Positions 6,102-14,896 of a stretch of 14,896 bases of DNA are shown in pieces. The stretch lies in contig CAZXBB010000280.1 in NCBI GenBank assembly GCA_964638815.1, positions 1 through 14,896 on the forward strand, given 5' to 3'. A program made the position numbers and the translations under genes. This stretch comes from CAZXBB01 sp964638815 (GTDB lineage Bacteria > Planctomycetota > Phycisphaerae > Phycisphaerales > SM1A02). Position 1 is the stretch's first letter. Each line of letters begins with the position of its first letter. The notes beneath the pieces were generated by a model. The model did no database searches. It saw only the letters and a program-made list of their open reading frames with translations, and was not told the DNA's origin.

Positions 6102-7538
6102 ATGGACGACGTTTTGGCACGCCAGGCTTTGCCGCTCGCCGACGGACCGGAGCTGCGGGACGCCTGGACCCTCCAGACGCTCCACGAGCACCTTCCCGCG
6201 ACCATCTGGACCGTTGACCACGACCTGCGGGTCACGATGAGCGCCGGCGAGGGGTTGCGTCGCGCCGGTTGGACGGCCAATCACACGGTCGGACGCACGC
6301 TGTACGAGCACTTCGGCACGACGGATCCGAGCTTCCCGCCGATCGACGCCCACCGGCGAGCGCTTCGCGGCGAGACCGCGCATTACGAAGGTCGGATCAC
6401 GGACGCGACCACCCGGGTCACGGTCGAGCCGCTCCGCGACGACGACGGAGAAATCGCCGGCTGCATCGCGCTGTCGGTGGCGGTCTCCGATCACGACCGG
6501 GAGGCCGAGCTGTTTCGCTTGAGCGAGGAGCGCTTCCGCCAGTTCGCCGAGAATCTCGACAAGGTCGTCTGGATGTCGGATGCCACGCTGCGCCGGTTGA
6601 CCTACGTGAGCCGGGCGTACGAGGTGATCTGGGGTCGATCGCGCGAGGAGCTGATGCGCGAGCCGGAGCGCATCATCGACGCCGTGCACCCTGAAGATCG
6701 CGCGATCCTCAGCGCCGCGATCGAGCGCCACCGGCGCGGCCGGCGCGCCGAGGTGACGTACCGCATCGTCCGACCCGACGGGGCCGTCCGCTGGATCCGC
6801 GACAACAGCTTTCCGATCCGTGACGCGAGCGGCCGGATCACGCGCGCGGCGGGCATCGCCGAGGACGTGACCGAGCAGCGGCAGGCACAGACGCGACAGC
6901 AGCTCATGATGCGCGAGCTCGATCATCGCGTGAAGAACAACCTCGCCGTCGTCATGTCGATCGCGCAGCAGACCGCGGCGTCGTCCGACTCGATGGACGA
7001 ATTCATCTCCGCCTTCAACGGGCGTCTGCATTCGCTCTCGATTGCGCACGAGCTACTTGCGCAATCGAAGTGGGACGGCGCCGGGCTCGAGGCGATGGCG
7101 GGCCGCATCATCGAGCCGCATCGCGGCGAGTCGCCCGATCGTGTCGCCCTCGTCGGCCCGCCGGTGCTCCTGGCCGCGGAGGCCGCGCCACCGTTGAGCA
7201 TGGTCCTGCACGAGCTCACCACCAACGCCGCGAAGCACGGGGCGCTGCGTGTTCCGGAGGGACGGATCGAGATCCGATGGTCGATCAGGACCGGCGACGG
7301 CCGGCCGCGTCTCTACCTCGTATGGAACGAGCGCCACGGACCCGCGGTCACGCCTCCCAATGGTCGCGGCCTCGGTCTTGCGATCGTGCAGGGGCTGGTC
7401 GAGCGCCAGCTCCGCGGAACGCTGCGCACCGAGCTCGATCCGGCCGGCTTCCGCGCCGAGCTGACGGTGCCGCTGGACGCGCCCGTTCCGTCGCGCCCGG
7501 TGTCGGGGAGCTGGCAGCCCGACGCCGCGTTCGGCTGA
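6102..7538 (+). CDS. PAS-PAS sensor histidine kinase, HWE family
   Basis: This 478-residue protein has no membrane segment and no signal peptide, so it is probably a cytosolic sensor. Two PAS domains lie at about residues 25-130 and 141-260; the second has the VHPEDR motif and a PAC ending (VRWIRDNSFPIRDASGRITR, then GIAEDVTE). The phosphoacceptor domain follows with H275 in RELDHRVKNNL. The ATPase part has the N box ELTTNAAKHG (N375), a WxE motif (W408-N-E410) and the G box GRGLGLAIV (421-429). The WxE motif and the DHRVKNNL dimerisation helix mark the HWE/HisKA_2 group. These kinases autophosphorylate and pass phosphate to a receiver, often a single-domain or PhyR-type one. No receiver gene is adjacent, so the partner is unknown. 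GGAGG at 6090-6094, 7 nt before the ATG, fixes the start. Ligand or light sensing cannot be assigned; no LOV Cys motif is seen. Confidence 0.93.
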   Translation: MDDVLARQALPLADGPELRDAWTLQTLHEHLPATIWTVDHDLRVTMSAGEGLRRAGWTANHTVGRTLYEHFGTTDPSFPPIDAHRRALRGETAHYEGRITDATTRVTVEPLRDDDGEIAGCIALSVAVSDHDREAELFRLSEERFRQFAENLDKVVWMSDATLRRLTYVSRAYEVIWGRSREELMREPERIIDAVHPEDRAILSAAIERHRRGRRAEVTYRIVRPDGAVRWIRDNSFPIRDASGRITRAAGIAEDVTEQRQAQTRQQLMMRELDHRVKNNLAVVMSIAQQTAASSDSMDEFISAFNGRLHSLSIAHELLAQSKWDGAGLEAMAGRIIEPHRGESPDRVALVGPPVLLAAEAAPPLSMVLHELTTNAAKHGALRVPEGRIEIRWSIRTGDGRPRLYLVWNERHGPAVTPPNGRGLGLAIVQGLVERQLRGTLRTELDPAGFRAELTVPLDAPVPSRPVSGSWQPDAAFG

Positions 7539-7545
7539 TCCGGCC

Positions 7546-7721
7546 ATCATCCGGCGATCATCCGGCGATCATCCGGCGATCATCCGGCCATGATCCGGCC
7601 ATGATCCGGCCATGATCCGGCGATCATCCGGCGATCATCCGGCCATGATCCCGCGAGCATCCCGCGATCATCCCGCGATCATCCCGCGATCATCCCGCGA
7701 GCATCCCGCGAGCATCCCGCG
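7546..7721. repeat. 11-bp tandem repeat, sixteen units
   Basis: Sixteen head-to-tail 11-bp units run without a gap. The first nine are ATCATCCGGCG or ATGATCCGGCC types and the last seven, from 7645, are ATCATCCCGCG or AGCATCCCGCG types. A partial unit (7535-7545) contains the TGA stop of the kinase gene. The CCGGC to CCCGC switch shows two rounds of block duplication. Since 11 is not a multiple of 3, the three frames rotate and no real protein is encoded. The period is close to one helical turn, so repeated motifs face nearly the same side of the DNA. Confidence 0.92.
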
Positions 7722-7798
7722 ATCTCACCGTGTCGCGCCAAAGCCGACGCGCGCACGGGCGCGACTCCGAACGCCCTCCGCGCAGCTACCATCAGGGG

Positions 7799-9397
7799 AT
7801 GACCAGCCGGCCCACCCCCTACACACCCGCGTCCACGCCGCCGATCGATCTCTCGGAGTTCGAGACGCGCATCGTCGTGCGGAACACCACGATCGCGGAC
7901 TTCGACGCGATCGTCACCCTCCAGCAACGGTGCTTTCCCGGCATGGACGGGTGGACGCGCGAGCACATCGAGAGCCAGATCCGGATCTTCCCGGAGGGGC
8001 AGCTCTGCGTCGAGTACGACGGGCAGCTCGTCGCCTCTTCGAGCAGCCTCATCGTCGACTTCGATCAGCACGAGGACTGGCATGACTGGGGCGAGATCGC
8101 CGACGAGGGTTACATCCGGAATCACGACGAGCACGGCGACACGCTCTACGGCATCGAGATCATGGTGGATCCCCAGTTCCGCGGGCTCAAGCTCGCCCGC
8201 CGGCTGTACCAGGCGCGCAAGGACCTGGCACGCCGGCGCAACCTCCGCCGGATCATCGTCGCCGGTCGCCTCCCGGGGTACCACGTCCACGCGTCAGCGA
8301 TGAGCGCGTCCGAGTACGTCGAGCACGTGATCGCCAAGAAACTCTTCGACCCGGTGCTCACCGTGCAGATCTCCAACGGCTTCGCGCTGCGCGGGCTCAT
8401 TCCGGAGTACTACGCCGAGGACACCCATTCGTGCGGCTACGCGACGTTCCTCGAGTGGATCAACCTCGACCACGTGAAGGACCCGACCCGTCGCTTCCAG
8501 GCCGTCACGCAAGTGCGGCTATGCCTCGTGCAGTACCTGATGCGGCGCGTCGAGAGCTTCGACGACTTCGCCCAGCAGTGCGAGTTCATCGTCGATGTGG
8601 GCTCCAACTACAAGAGCGACTTCGTCGTGTTCCCCGAGCTGATCACGACGCAGCTCCTCGGCCTCGTGGACAACGATGCGCCTCCCGCCCAGGCCGCCCG
8701 CAAGCTCTCCGAGTTCACGCCGCAGTACCTCGAGCACTTCAACGCGATGTCGGTTCGCTACAACGTGAACATCGTGGGCGGGTCGCAGTTCGCGGTGGAG
8801 GGCGACGAACTCTACAACATCTCCTACCTGTTCCGGCGCGACGGCACGATCGCCAAGCAATACAAGATCCACGTCACGCCGATGGAGCGTCGCTGGTGGG
8901 GGGTCACGCCCGGCAACCGCGTCGAAGTGTTCGACACCGACCGCGGCAAGGTGGCGATCCTCATCTGCTACGACGTGGAGTTCCCCGAGCTGGCCCGCGT
9001 GGCGACGGCGATGGGGGCCAAGATCCTGTTCGTCCCGTTCAACACCGACGAGCGCTACGGGTACCTGCGGGTTCGACACTGCGCGCAGGCACGGGCGATC
9101 GAGAACCAGATGTACGTCGCCATCGCGGGCTGCGCCGGCATGATGCCGTTCGTGGACAATGCGGACATGCACTACGCCCAGTGCGCGATCCTCACGCCGT
9201 CGGACTTTCCCTTCGCCCGCGACGCGGTCGCCTCGGAGAGCATGCCGAACATCGAGACGATCGTCGTCCACGACGTGGACCTCGAGCTGCTCCGCCGCAA
9301 CCGCATCGACGGCACGGTGCGTCCGTGGACCGATCGCCGCACCGACGTCTACGCGGTGCGGTACTCGGACCCGCAGACCGGGCCGCGGGAGATCTGA
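7799..9397 (+). CDS. GNAT acetyltransferase-carbon-nitrogen hydrolase fusion
   Basis: The 532-residue protein joins two enzymes. Residues about 22-225 form a GNAT domain: RNTTIADFDAI opening, YGIEIMVDPQFRGLKLARRL (117-136) as the acetyl-CoA site, and YHVHASAMSASEYVEHVIAK after it. Residues about 235-525 form a nitrilase-superfamily domain with the full Glu-Lys-Cys triad: E280 in VVFPELITTQ, K356 in QYKIHVTPME and C390 in ILICYDVEFPE. This fixed pairing is known as a conserved bacterial family with no firm substrate; acylation and amide hydrolysis of the same small metabolite is an inference. The length matches the family. ATG 7799 is taken because the preceding in-frame codons back to GTG 7730 are family-unlike; AGGGG sits almost against the ATG and is a poor ribosome site. 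It stands alone, with an 11-bp repeat array before it and a convergent gene after it. Confidence 0.93.
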   Translation: MTSRPTPYTPASTPPIDLSEFETRIVVRNTTIADFDAIVTLQQRCFPGMDGWTREHIESQIRIFPEGQLCVEYDGQLVASSSSLIVDFDQHEDWHDWGEIADEGYIRNHDEHGDTLYGIEIMVDPQFRGLKLARRLYQARKDLARRRNLRRIIVAGRLPGYHVHASAMSASEYVEHVIAKKLFDPVLTVQISNGFALRGLIPEYYAEDTHSCGYATFLEWINLDHVKDPTRRFQAVTQVRLCLVQYLMRRVESFDDFAQQCEFIVDVGSNYKSDFVVFPELITTQLLGLVDNDAPPAQAARKLSEFTPQYLEHFNAMSVRYNVNIVGGSQFAVEGDELYNISYLFRRDGTIAKQYKIHVTPMERRWWGVTPGNRVEVFDTDRGKVAILICYDVEFPELARVATAMGAKILFVPFNTDERYGYLRVRHCAQARAIENQMYVAIAGCAGMMPFVDNADMHYAQCAILTPSDFPFARDAVASESMPNIETIVVHDVDLELLRRNRIDGTVRPWTDRRTDVYAVRYSDPQTGPREI

Positions 9398-9466
9398 TCC
9401 GCCGAGTGAGGAGCGGCCGTGATCGCCGGCGCGCTCGCTGCCGCGACGCGATCATCTCGCGACGGC

Positions 9467-9490
9467 GCCGGGTTCCCCGCCGGGTTCCCC
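9467..9490. repeat. Tandem 12-bp duplication between convergent genes
   Basis: GCCGGGTTCCCC occurs twice in direct succession (9467-9478 and 9479-9490) in the 144-bp gap between two convergent genes. A 5-bp hairpin (9447-9461) is also there but no T run, so no terminator is called. Confidence 0.6.
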
Positions 9491-9541
9491 GTCGTGTTGC
9501 CGGCGGGTCTCCGGCTCGGCGTCACGCCGTCGAACGCGCCA

Positions 9542-12019
<2,478 letters not shown>

Positions 12020-12191
12020 CGGGAGGCTCCAGCGCAGAGAGGCCGAGGCGGCGGACGCCGCCGGTGGGAATGCGACCCGTGGGAACGGGCGCGGGCGTGT
12101 CGTCTTCATGAGCGGAGGGGGGATCGTGTCCGTCAGATACGAGCGATCAGGCAAAATCGCAGTCAGCGCGGATGTCCGGCCGGAGCGACGC

Positions 12192-14408
12192 TCAGCTCCA
12201 GTTCCCGAGCACCACGAGCAGGTCGGCGAAGTTTACGGCGCCGTCGCCGTTCACGTCCTCCGGGCACTGGCCGCACGGGCCCCATGCCGCGAGGATCGCG
12301 AGGATGTCGCCGAAGTCCACGACGCCGTCGCCGTTGGCGTCGCCAGGGATTGCCCCTGACACGATCTCGAAGCGGACGGTCGCGGCGCCGCCCGCAAGCC
12401 CGTCGCCGCTCGGTAGCGCGGCCGGATCGGCCGGGTCGCTCACCTCGCCGTCGAGGGCGATTCCGGCGGCGACGTCCACGACGCCGTCGCTGACGGTGAG
12501 CGTGTACCGGTCAGGCGGGGGCGGTGCGAGCGGTGCAAGCGTCGCGGTGGTCGTGCCCGCGTCGTAGACGAAATCGAACGCGATGCTCCCCGCGACGTCA
12601 CCGGCGAGGGCGAAGTGTGCCGGTGTCGCGACGACGTCCTCGTGGAACGTCACCGTCACCGTGAAGGCCTCGCCCATCTCCACGTTCGCTCCGGGGGCGG
12701 GCGTCGTGGCGACGACCTTCGGCGGACCCTCGACGAACGCCATCGGCCCGTTCGCCTCGTGCAGGATCCAGTCGTCGGGGTCGAGCGCGACGCTCGTCAC
12801 GACGCCGGGCGCCTCGACGAGCAGATGCTCGGCGCGCGCGTCGTTCCACGCGACGGCGACCGTGCGACCGAAGCCGCCGTCCAGCGCGACGTCGATCGGC
12901 ATGGGGAAGACCGGGTAGCTCGCGTCCTGCACCTGCCTGACGTACACCTCGACCCAGTGTCTTCCCGCCGCTTCGTGGTGACGCCACGCGGATGCGTAGC
13001 GAGGCGCGCCGATGCCGTAGACCCACGTGTCGAAGAACCAGTCGAGCCCGCGCCCGCTGACGTTCTCCGCCACGACCAGAAGATCGTCGGTCACGGCGCT
13101 CTTGTACGCGTACGCGCTGCGGTACTCGGCAAGCACGTCGAAGAAGACGTCGTCACCGAGCACGTGACGCAGCATGTGCACGACCCACGCGCCCTTGCGG
13201 TACGTGAGGTTGCCGTCGAAGATCCGTCCCGGATCCGAGATGTCGTAGACGTAGACGCTGTCGCCCACGAAGGAGGGGCGGCGATAGTCCATGCGGTCGT
13301 GGTAGTCCTGCATCGTGCCGCCGGGCCGGCCGGCGTACCACACGGCCTCGGACCAGGTCGCGAAGCCTTCGTTGAGCCAGATGTCGTGCCAGCCGGCGCA
13401 GGTGATCATGTCGCCCCACCACGAGTGAGCCAGCTCGTGCGCGGTGGTGGACTCCCAGAACCCGCCCTGGCTCGTCATGGTCTGGTGCTCCATCCCGCCG
13501 CCGAAGCCGCACTGGCACATGCCGTACTTCTCGTCGGCGAACGGGTACGTGCCGTACAGAGCGCCGAAGACGTCGAGCATGTCGAGGTTCTTGTACCAGG
13601 TGCCGTGGTTCCCCCACTCCTCGGGGTAGACGTAGAGATCGAGCGGCATGCTCCCGCCGTCGTGATTCCACACGAGGTTGTCCACGACGAAGTCCGTGAC
13701 GGCAAAGCAGTAGAGATAGTCGGCGGTCGGGTACCCGGTCTTCCAGCGGTAGCGCCGCTTGCCGCCGAGGTCGTCAACGCCCTGGAGGAGACCGTTCGAC
13801 GCCACGACGAGCGCGTCGTCCACGGTGAACCAGAGGTCGGCCGTGCTCTTGTCCGTGTTGTCGTCCTTCGACGGCCACCACGTGTAAGAGAACCACGGCT
13901 CGCTGAGCGTCCACGCCTCGGGGTGCCCGCCCGCGCGCGTCCGGAACTCGATCGATCCGAAGTAGCCGCCCTGCGGGTATCCGTCGTAGGCGACGCGTAC
14001 TTCGAAGACGTCGTCGGTGTCGTACCCCGGATCGAGTGCGACCTCGACGTTGGCCTGGTCCAGTCGATTCCAGGCAGCCGCCGAACCGTCAACCTCGACG
14101 GCGGTGACATTGAAGGTGTCGGCCACCCGGAAGTGGAACGCCGAAAGCCCGTCAACCGTGCTGCGCACCGTCATGGTGTTCGAGCCGCCGATCCACTGCT
14201 GCGGGACGTCCACCTCGATGTCGAGGGCGTAGTGGAGGATGTCGGTGTCGGCCGCATCGAGGAGCGGGATCACCACCCTTTCGACAGGGAAGACCGGGAA
14301 GGCGTCGCGGGCGGTCGCGAAGCGCGAGCAGAATTCCGGCTCCGGAGGCGCGGGCGCCGCGCCGGCGACCGAGGCTGCGATCGCACACGAAAGGACGGTT
14401 GTCAACAT
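12192..14408 (-). CDS. Secreted M1-family metallopeptidase with dockerin-like end
   Basis: The 738-residue product starts with a signal peptide (MLTTVLSCAIAASVAGAAPA). The M1 core has the substrate-end motif GGGMEH (about 303-308, the GAMEN position), the zinc site HELAHSWWGD (H324, E325, H328) and the third ligand E347 in WLNEGFATWSE. A conserved Tyr lies in LTYRKGAWVVHML. M1 enzymes trim N-terminal residues from peptides; GGMEH in place of GAMEN is a known variant. An Ig-like segment (VVATTPAPGANVEMGEAFTV onward, about 590-680) and a 50-residue paired calcium-loop dockerin module (GDANGDGVVDFGDIL, GPCGQCPED, VNGDGAVNFADLL) follow. The start at 14408 has AGGTGG 7 nt upstream; ATG 14444 has none and would put a hydrophilic stretch before the signal. 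It probably acts outside the cell or in the periplasm on peptides for nutrition. The following FG-GAP gene may be co-transcribed. Confidence 0.94.
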   Translation of the reverse strand: MLTTVLSCAIAASVAGAAPAPPEPEFCSRFATARDAFPVFPVERVVIPLLDAADTDILHYALDIEVDVPQQWIGGSNTMTVRSTVDGLSAFHFRVADTFNVTAVEVDGSAAAWNRLDQANVEVALDPGYDTDDVFEVRVAYDGYPQGGYFGSIEFRTRAGGHPEAWTLSEPWFSYTWWPSKDDNTDKSTADLWFTVDDALVVASNGLLQGVDDLGGKRRYRWKTGYPTADYLYCFAVTDFVVDNLVWNHDGGSMPLDLYVYPEEWGNHGTWYKNLDMLDVFGALYGTYPFADEKYGMCQCGFGGGMEHQTMTSQGGFWESTTAHELAHSWWGDMITCAGWHDIWLNEGFATWSEAVWYAGRPGGTMQDYHDRMDYRRPSFVGDSVYVYDISDPGRIFDGNLTYRKGAWVVHMLRHVLGDDVFFDVLAEYRSAYAYKSAVTDDLLVVAENVSGRGLDWFFDTWVYGIGAPRYASAWRHHEAAGRHWVEVYVRQVQDASYPVFPMPIDVALDGGFGRTVAVAWNDARAEHLLVEAPGVVTSVALDPDDWILHEANGPMAFVEGPPKVVATTPAPGANVEMGEAFTVTVTFHEDVVATPAHFALAGDVAGSIAFDFVYDAGTTTATLAPLAPPPPDRYTLTVSDGVVDVAAGIALDGEVSDPADPAALPSGDGLAGGAATVRFEIVSGAIPGDANGDGVVDFGDILAILAAWGPCGQCPEDVNGDGAVNFADLLVVLGNWS

Positions 14409-14561
14409 GATGTGGCCACCTCGCTGGAGAGCCCCGTTCGTCACTTTGACGCCGGGGCGGGCGGGTCACCAGAGGGACATCGCCCCGTATCCGGCGCTGG
14501 CGGCGATGGATGGCGGACGCGCAAGGGGGAGCGGGACGACGACGGCCGGTGCGCCGCCTTC

Positions 14562-14636
14562 TTGTGGTGCGGGCGTCCTCGCCTGCACCCGGCGTTCCTG
14601 TGTGAACCAATGCAGGCGAGGTCGCCTGCACCACAA
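14562..14636. repeat. REP-like palindrome pair beside a transposase
   Basis: Two 26-bp arms (14562-14587 and 14611-14636) are inverted copies with two mismatches, separated by 23 nt. Each arm is itself a palindrome: the right arm has TGCAGGCG (14611-14618) and CGCCTGCA (14623-14630) around AGGT; the left arm has the matching form with one mismatch. The arms end in TTGTGGTGC / GCACCACAA. This doublet of hairpins is the layout of REP/BIME elements mobilised by the REP-associated transposase that starts 170 nt further on. Confidence 0.75.
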
Positions 14637-14642
14637 TGGCCC

Positions 14643-14774
14643 GGGCAACAACGGGGCCGCGTCTGCAATAGTGAATAGGCCGCCGAGGCGCGAAATCACC
14701 AGACAGGGCAACAACGGGGCCGCGTCTGCAATAGTGAATAGGCCGCCGAGACGCGAAATCACCAGACAGGGCAA
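14643..14774. repeat. 63-bp tandem duplication plus partial third copy
   Basis: A 63-bp unit beginning GGGCAACAACGGGGCCGCGT occupies 14643-14705 and again 14706-14768 with a single base change (GAGGCG to GAGACG). A third copy starts at 14769 (GGGCAA) and stops. CGCGTCT and AGACGCG in the second copy can pair across a 21-nt loop. As 63 is a multiple of three, both strands give open but unsupported frames. It lies between the REP doublet and the transposase start. Confidence 0.85.
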
Positions 14775-14805
14775 GCCGTCGTCGCGACGTCGATAGACTC
14801 GCGGC

Positions 14806-14896
14806 GTGGCCCGGGGTCTACGTATCGAGTATCCACACGCGTTGCACCACGCGATGTCCCGCGGGAACGAGCGACAGGACATCGTCCGTGACGACC
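14806..14896 (+). CDS. REP-associated tyrosine transposase, N terminus (partial)
   Basis: From GTG 14806 to the window edge the frame reads MARGLRIEYPHALHHAMSRG, then NERQDIVRDD, 30 codons in all. This is the standard opening of Y1/HUH transposases of the REP-associated (RAYT, TnpA_REP) family, which begin MARPLRIEYxGALYHVxxRGN and move REP hairpins as single strands. The catalytic HUH motif and the Tyr would lie beyond the window. GTG is used because no ATG stands before the conserved opening; no clear ribosome site is seen. The REP-like doublet upstream fits its being a resident REP-transposase locus. The gene is cut by the window end, not evidently broken. Confidence 0.9.
   Translation, partial: MARGLRIEYPHALHHAMSRGNERQDIVRDD

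Noticed and set aside
5770..6240. Arg-Thr/Arg-Ser repeat protein on the plus strand
   Set aside because: It is a product of the 6-bp period only; it spans a terminator and runs into the kinase gene in another frame.
5037..7049. Minus-strand open frame with a long Arg-Val repeat
   Set aside because: The repeat is the hexanucleotide array translated, and the rest is antisense to the kinase and exported-protein genes.
7730..7798. Earlier GTG start for the fusion enzyme
   Set aside because: The added residues are Arg/Ser-rich and unlike the family's N terminus.
12615..14678. Long plus-strand open frame across the M1 peptidase
   Set aside because: It is antisense to a gene with an intact HELAH motif and runs on into the REP-like region; high GC keeps it open.

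Overview
The window is GC-rich DNA from what looks like a planctomycete, probably of the Phycisphaerae. Two large secreted proteins end in paired calcium-loop dockerin-like modules with a GPC...CPED linker. A small exported protein ends in a VPAPGALGVLALAV...RR sorting tail, and a decayed second copy of such a tail lies at 1591. These are lineage habits rather than proof, and no rRNA or marker gene is present to confirm them.

Layout. 1-512: a terminator from an upstream gene, then a cluster of 19-bp repeats. 513-1514 (+): a membrane acyl-CoA desaturase. 1591-1928 (-): a frameshifted, headless remnant of a sorting-tail protein. 1946-2124 (+): a tRNA-like gene whose two halves pair perfectly at the acceptor stem but are separated by an insert of about 106 nt, itself closed by a 7-bp stem. 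2130-3881 (+): a leucyl-tRNA synthetase-like protein without the CP1 editing domain and without the C-terminal domain. 3872-4765 (+): a JmjC/cupin-8 Fe(II)/2-oxoglutarate oxygenase overlapping it. 4823-4944: a long inverted repeat. 5157-5807 (+): an exported PEP-CTERM-like protein behind a leader that can fold over its ribosome site, followed by a strong terminator. 5884-6050: a hexanucleotide repeat. 6102-7538 (+): an HWE-type sensor histidine kinase. 7546-7721: sixteen units of an 11-bp tandem repeat. 7799-9397 (+): a GNAT acetyltransferase fused to a nitrilase-family amidohydrolase. 9542-12019 (-): a secreted FG-GAP/VCBS repeat protein. 12192-14408 (-): a secreted M1 metallopeptidase. 14562-14896: a REP-like palindrome pair, a 63-bp tandem duplication, and the first 30 codons of a REP-associated tyrosine transposase.

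The most unusual region is 1946-4765. A tRNA with an extra structured arm, a class I synthetase stripped of editing and C-terminal domains, and an oxygenase lie head to tail with a 5-nt gap and a 10-nt overlap. Together they suggest a dedicated aminoacylation cassette. The missing LeuRS C-terminal domain, which in ordinary LeuRS touches the tRNA elbow and variable-arm region, fits a tRNA that has only a 4-nt variable loop. The alternative is that the tRNA is a disrupted pseudogene that happens to sit there. The rest of the window is ordinary envelope, sensing and secreted-protein content, interspersed with several unrelated repeat families.
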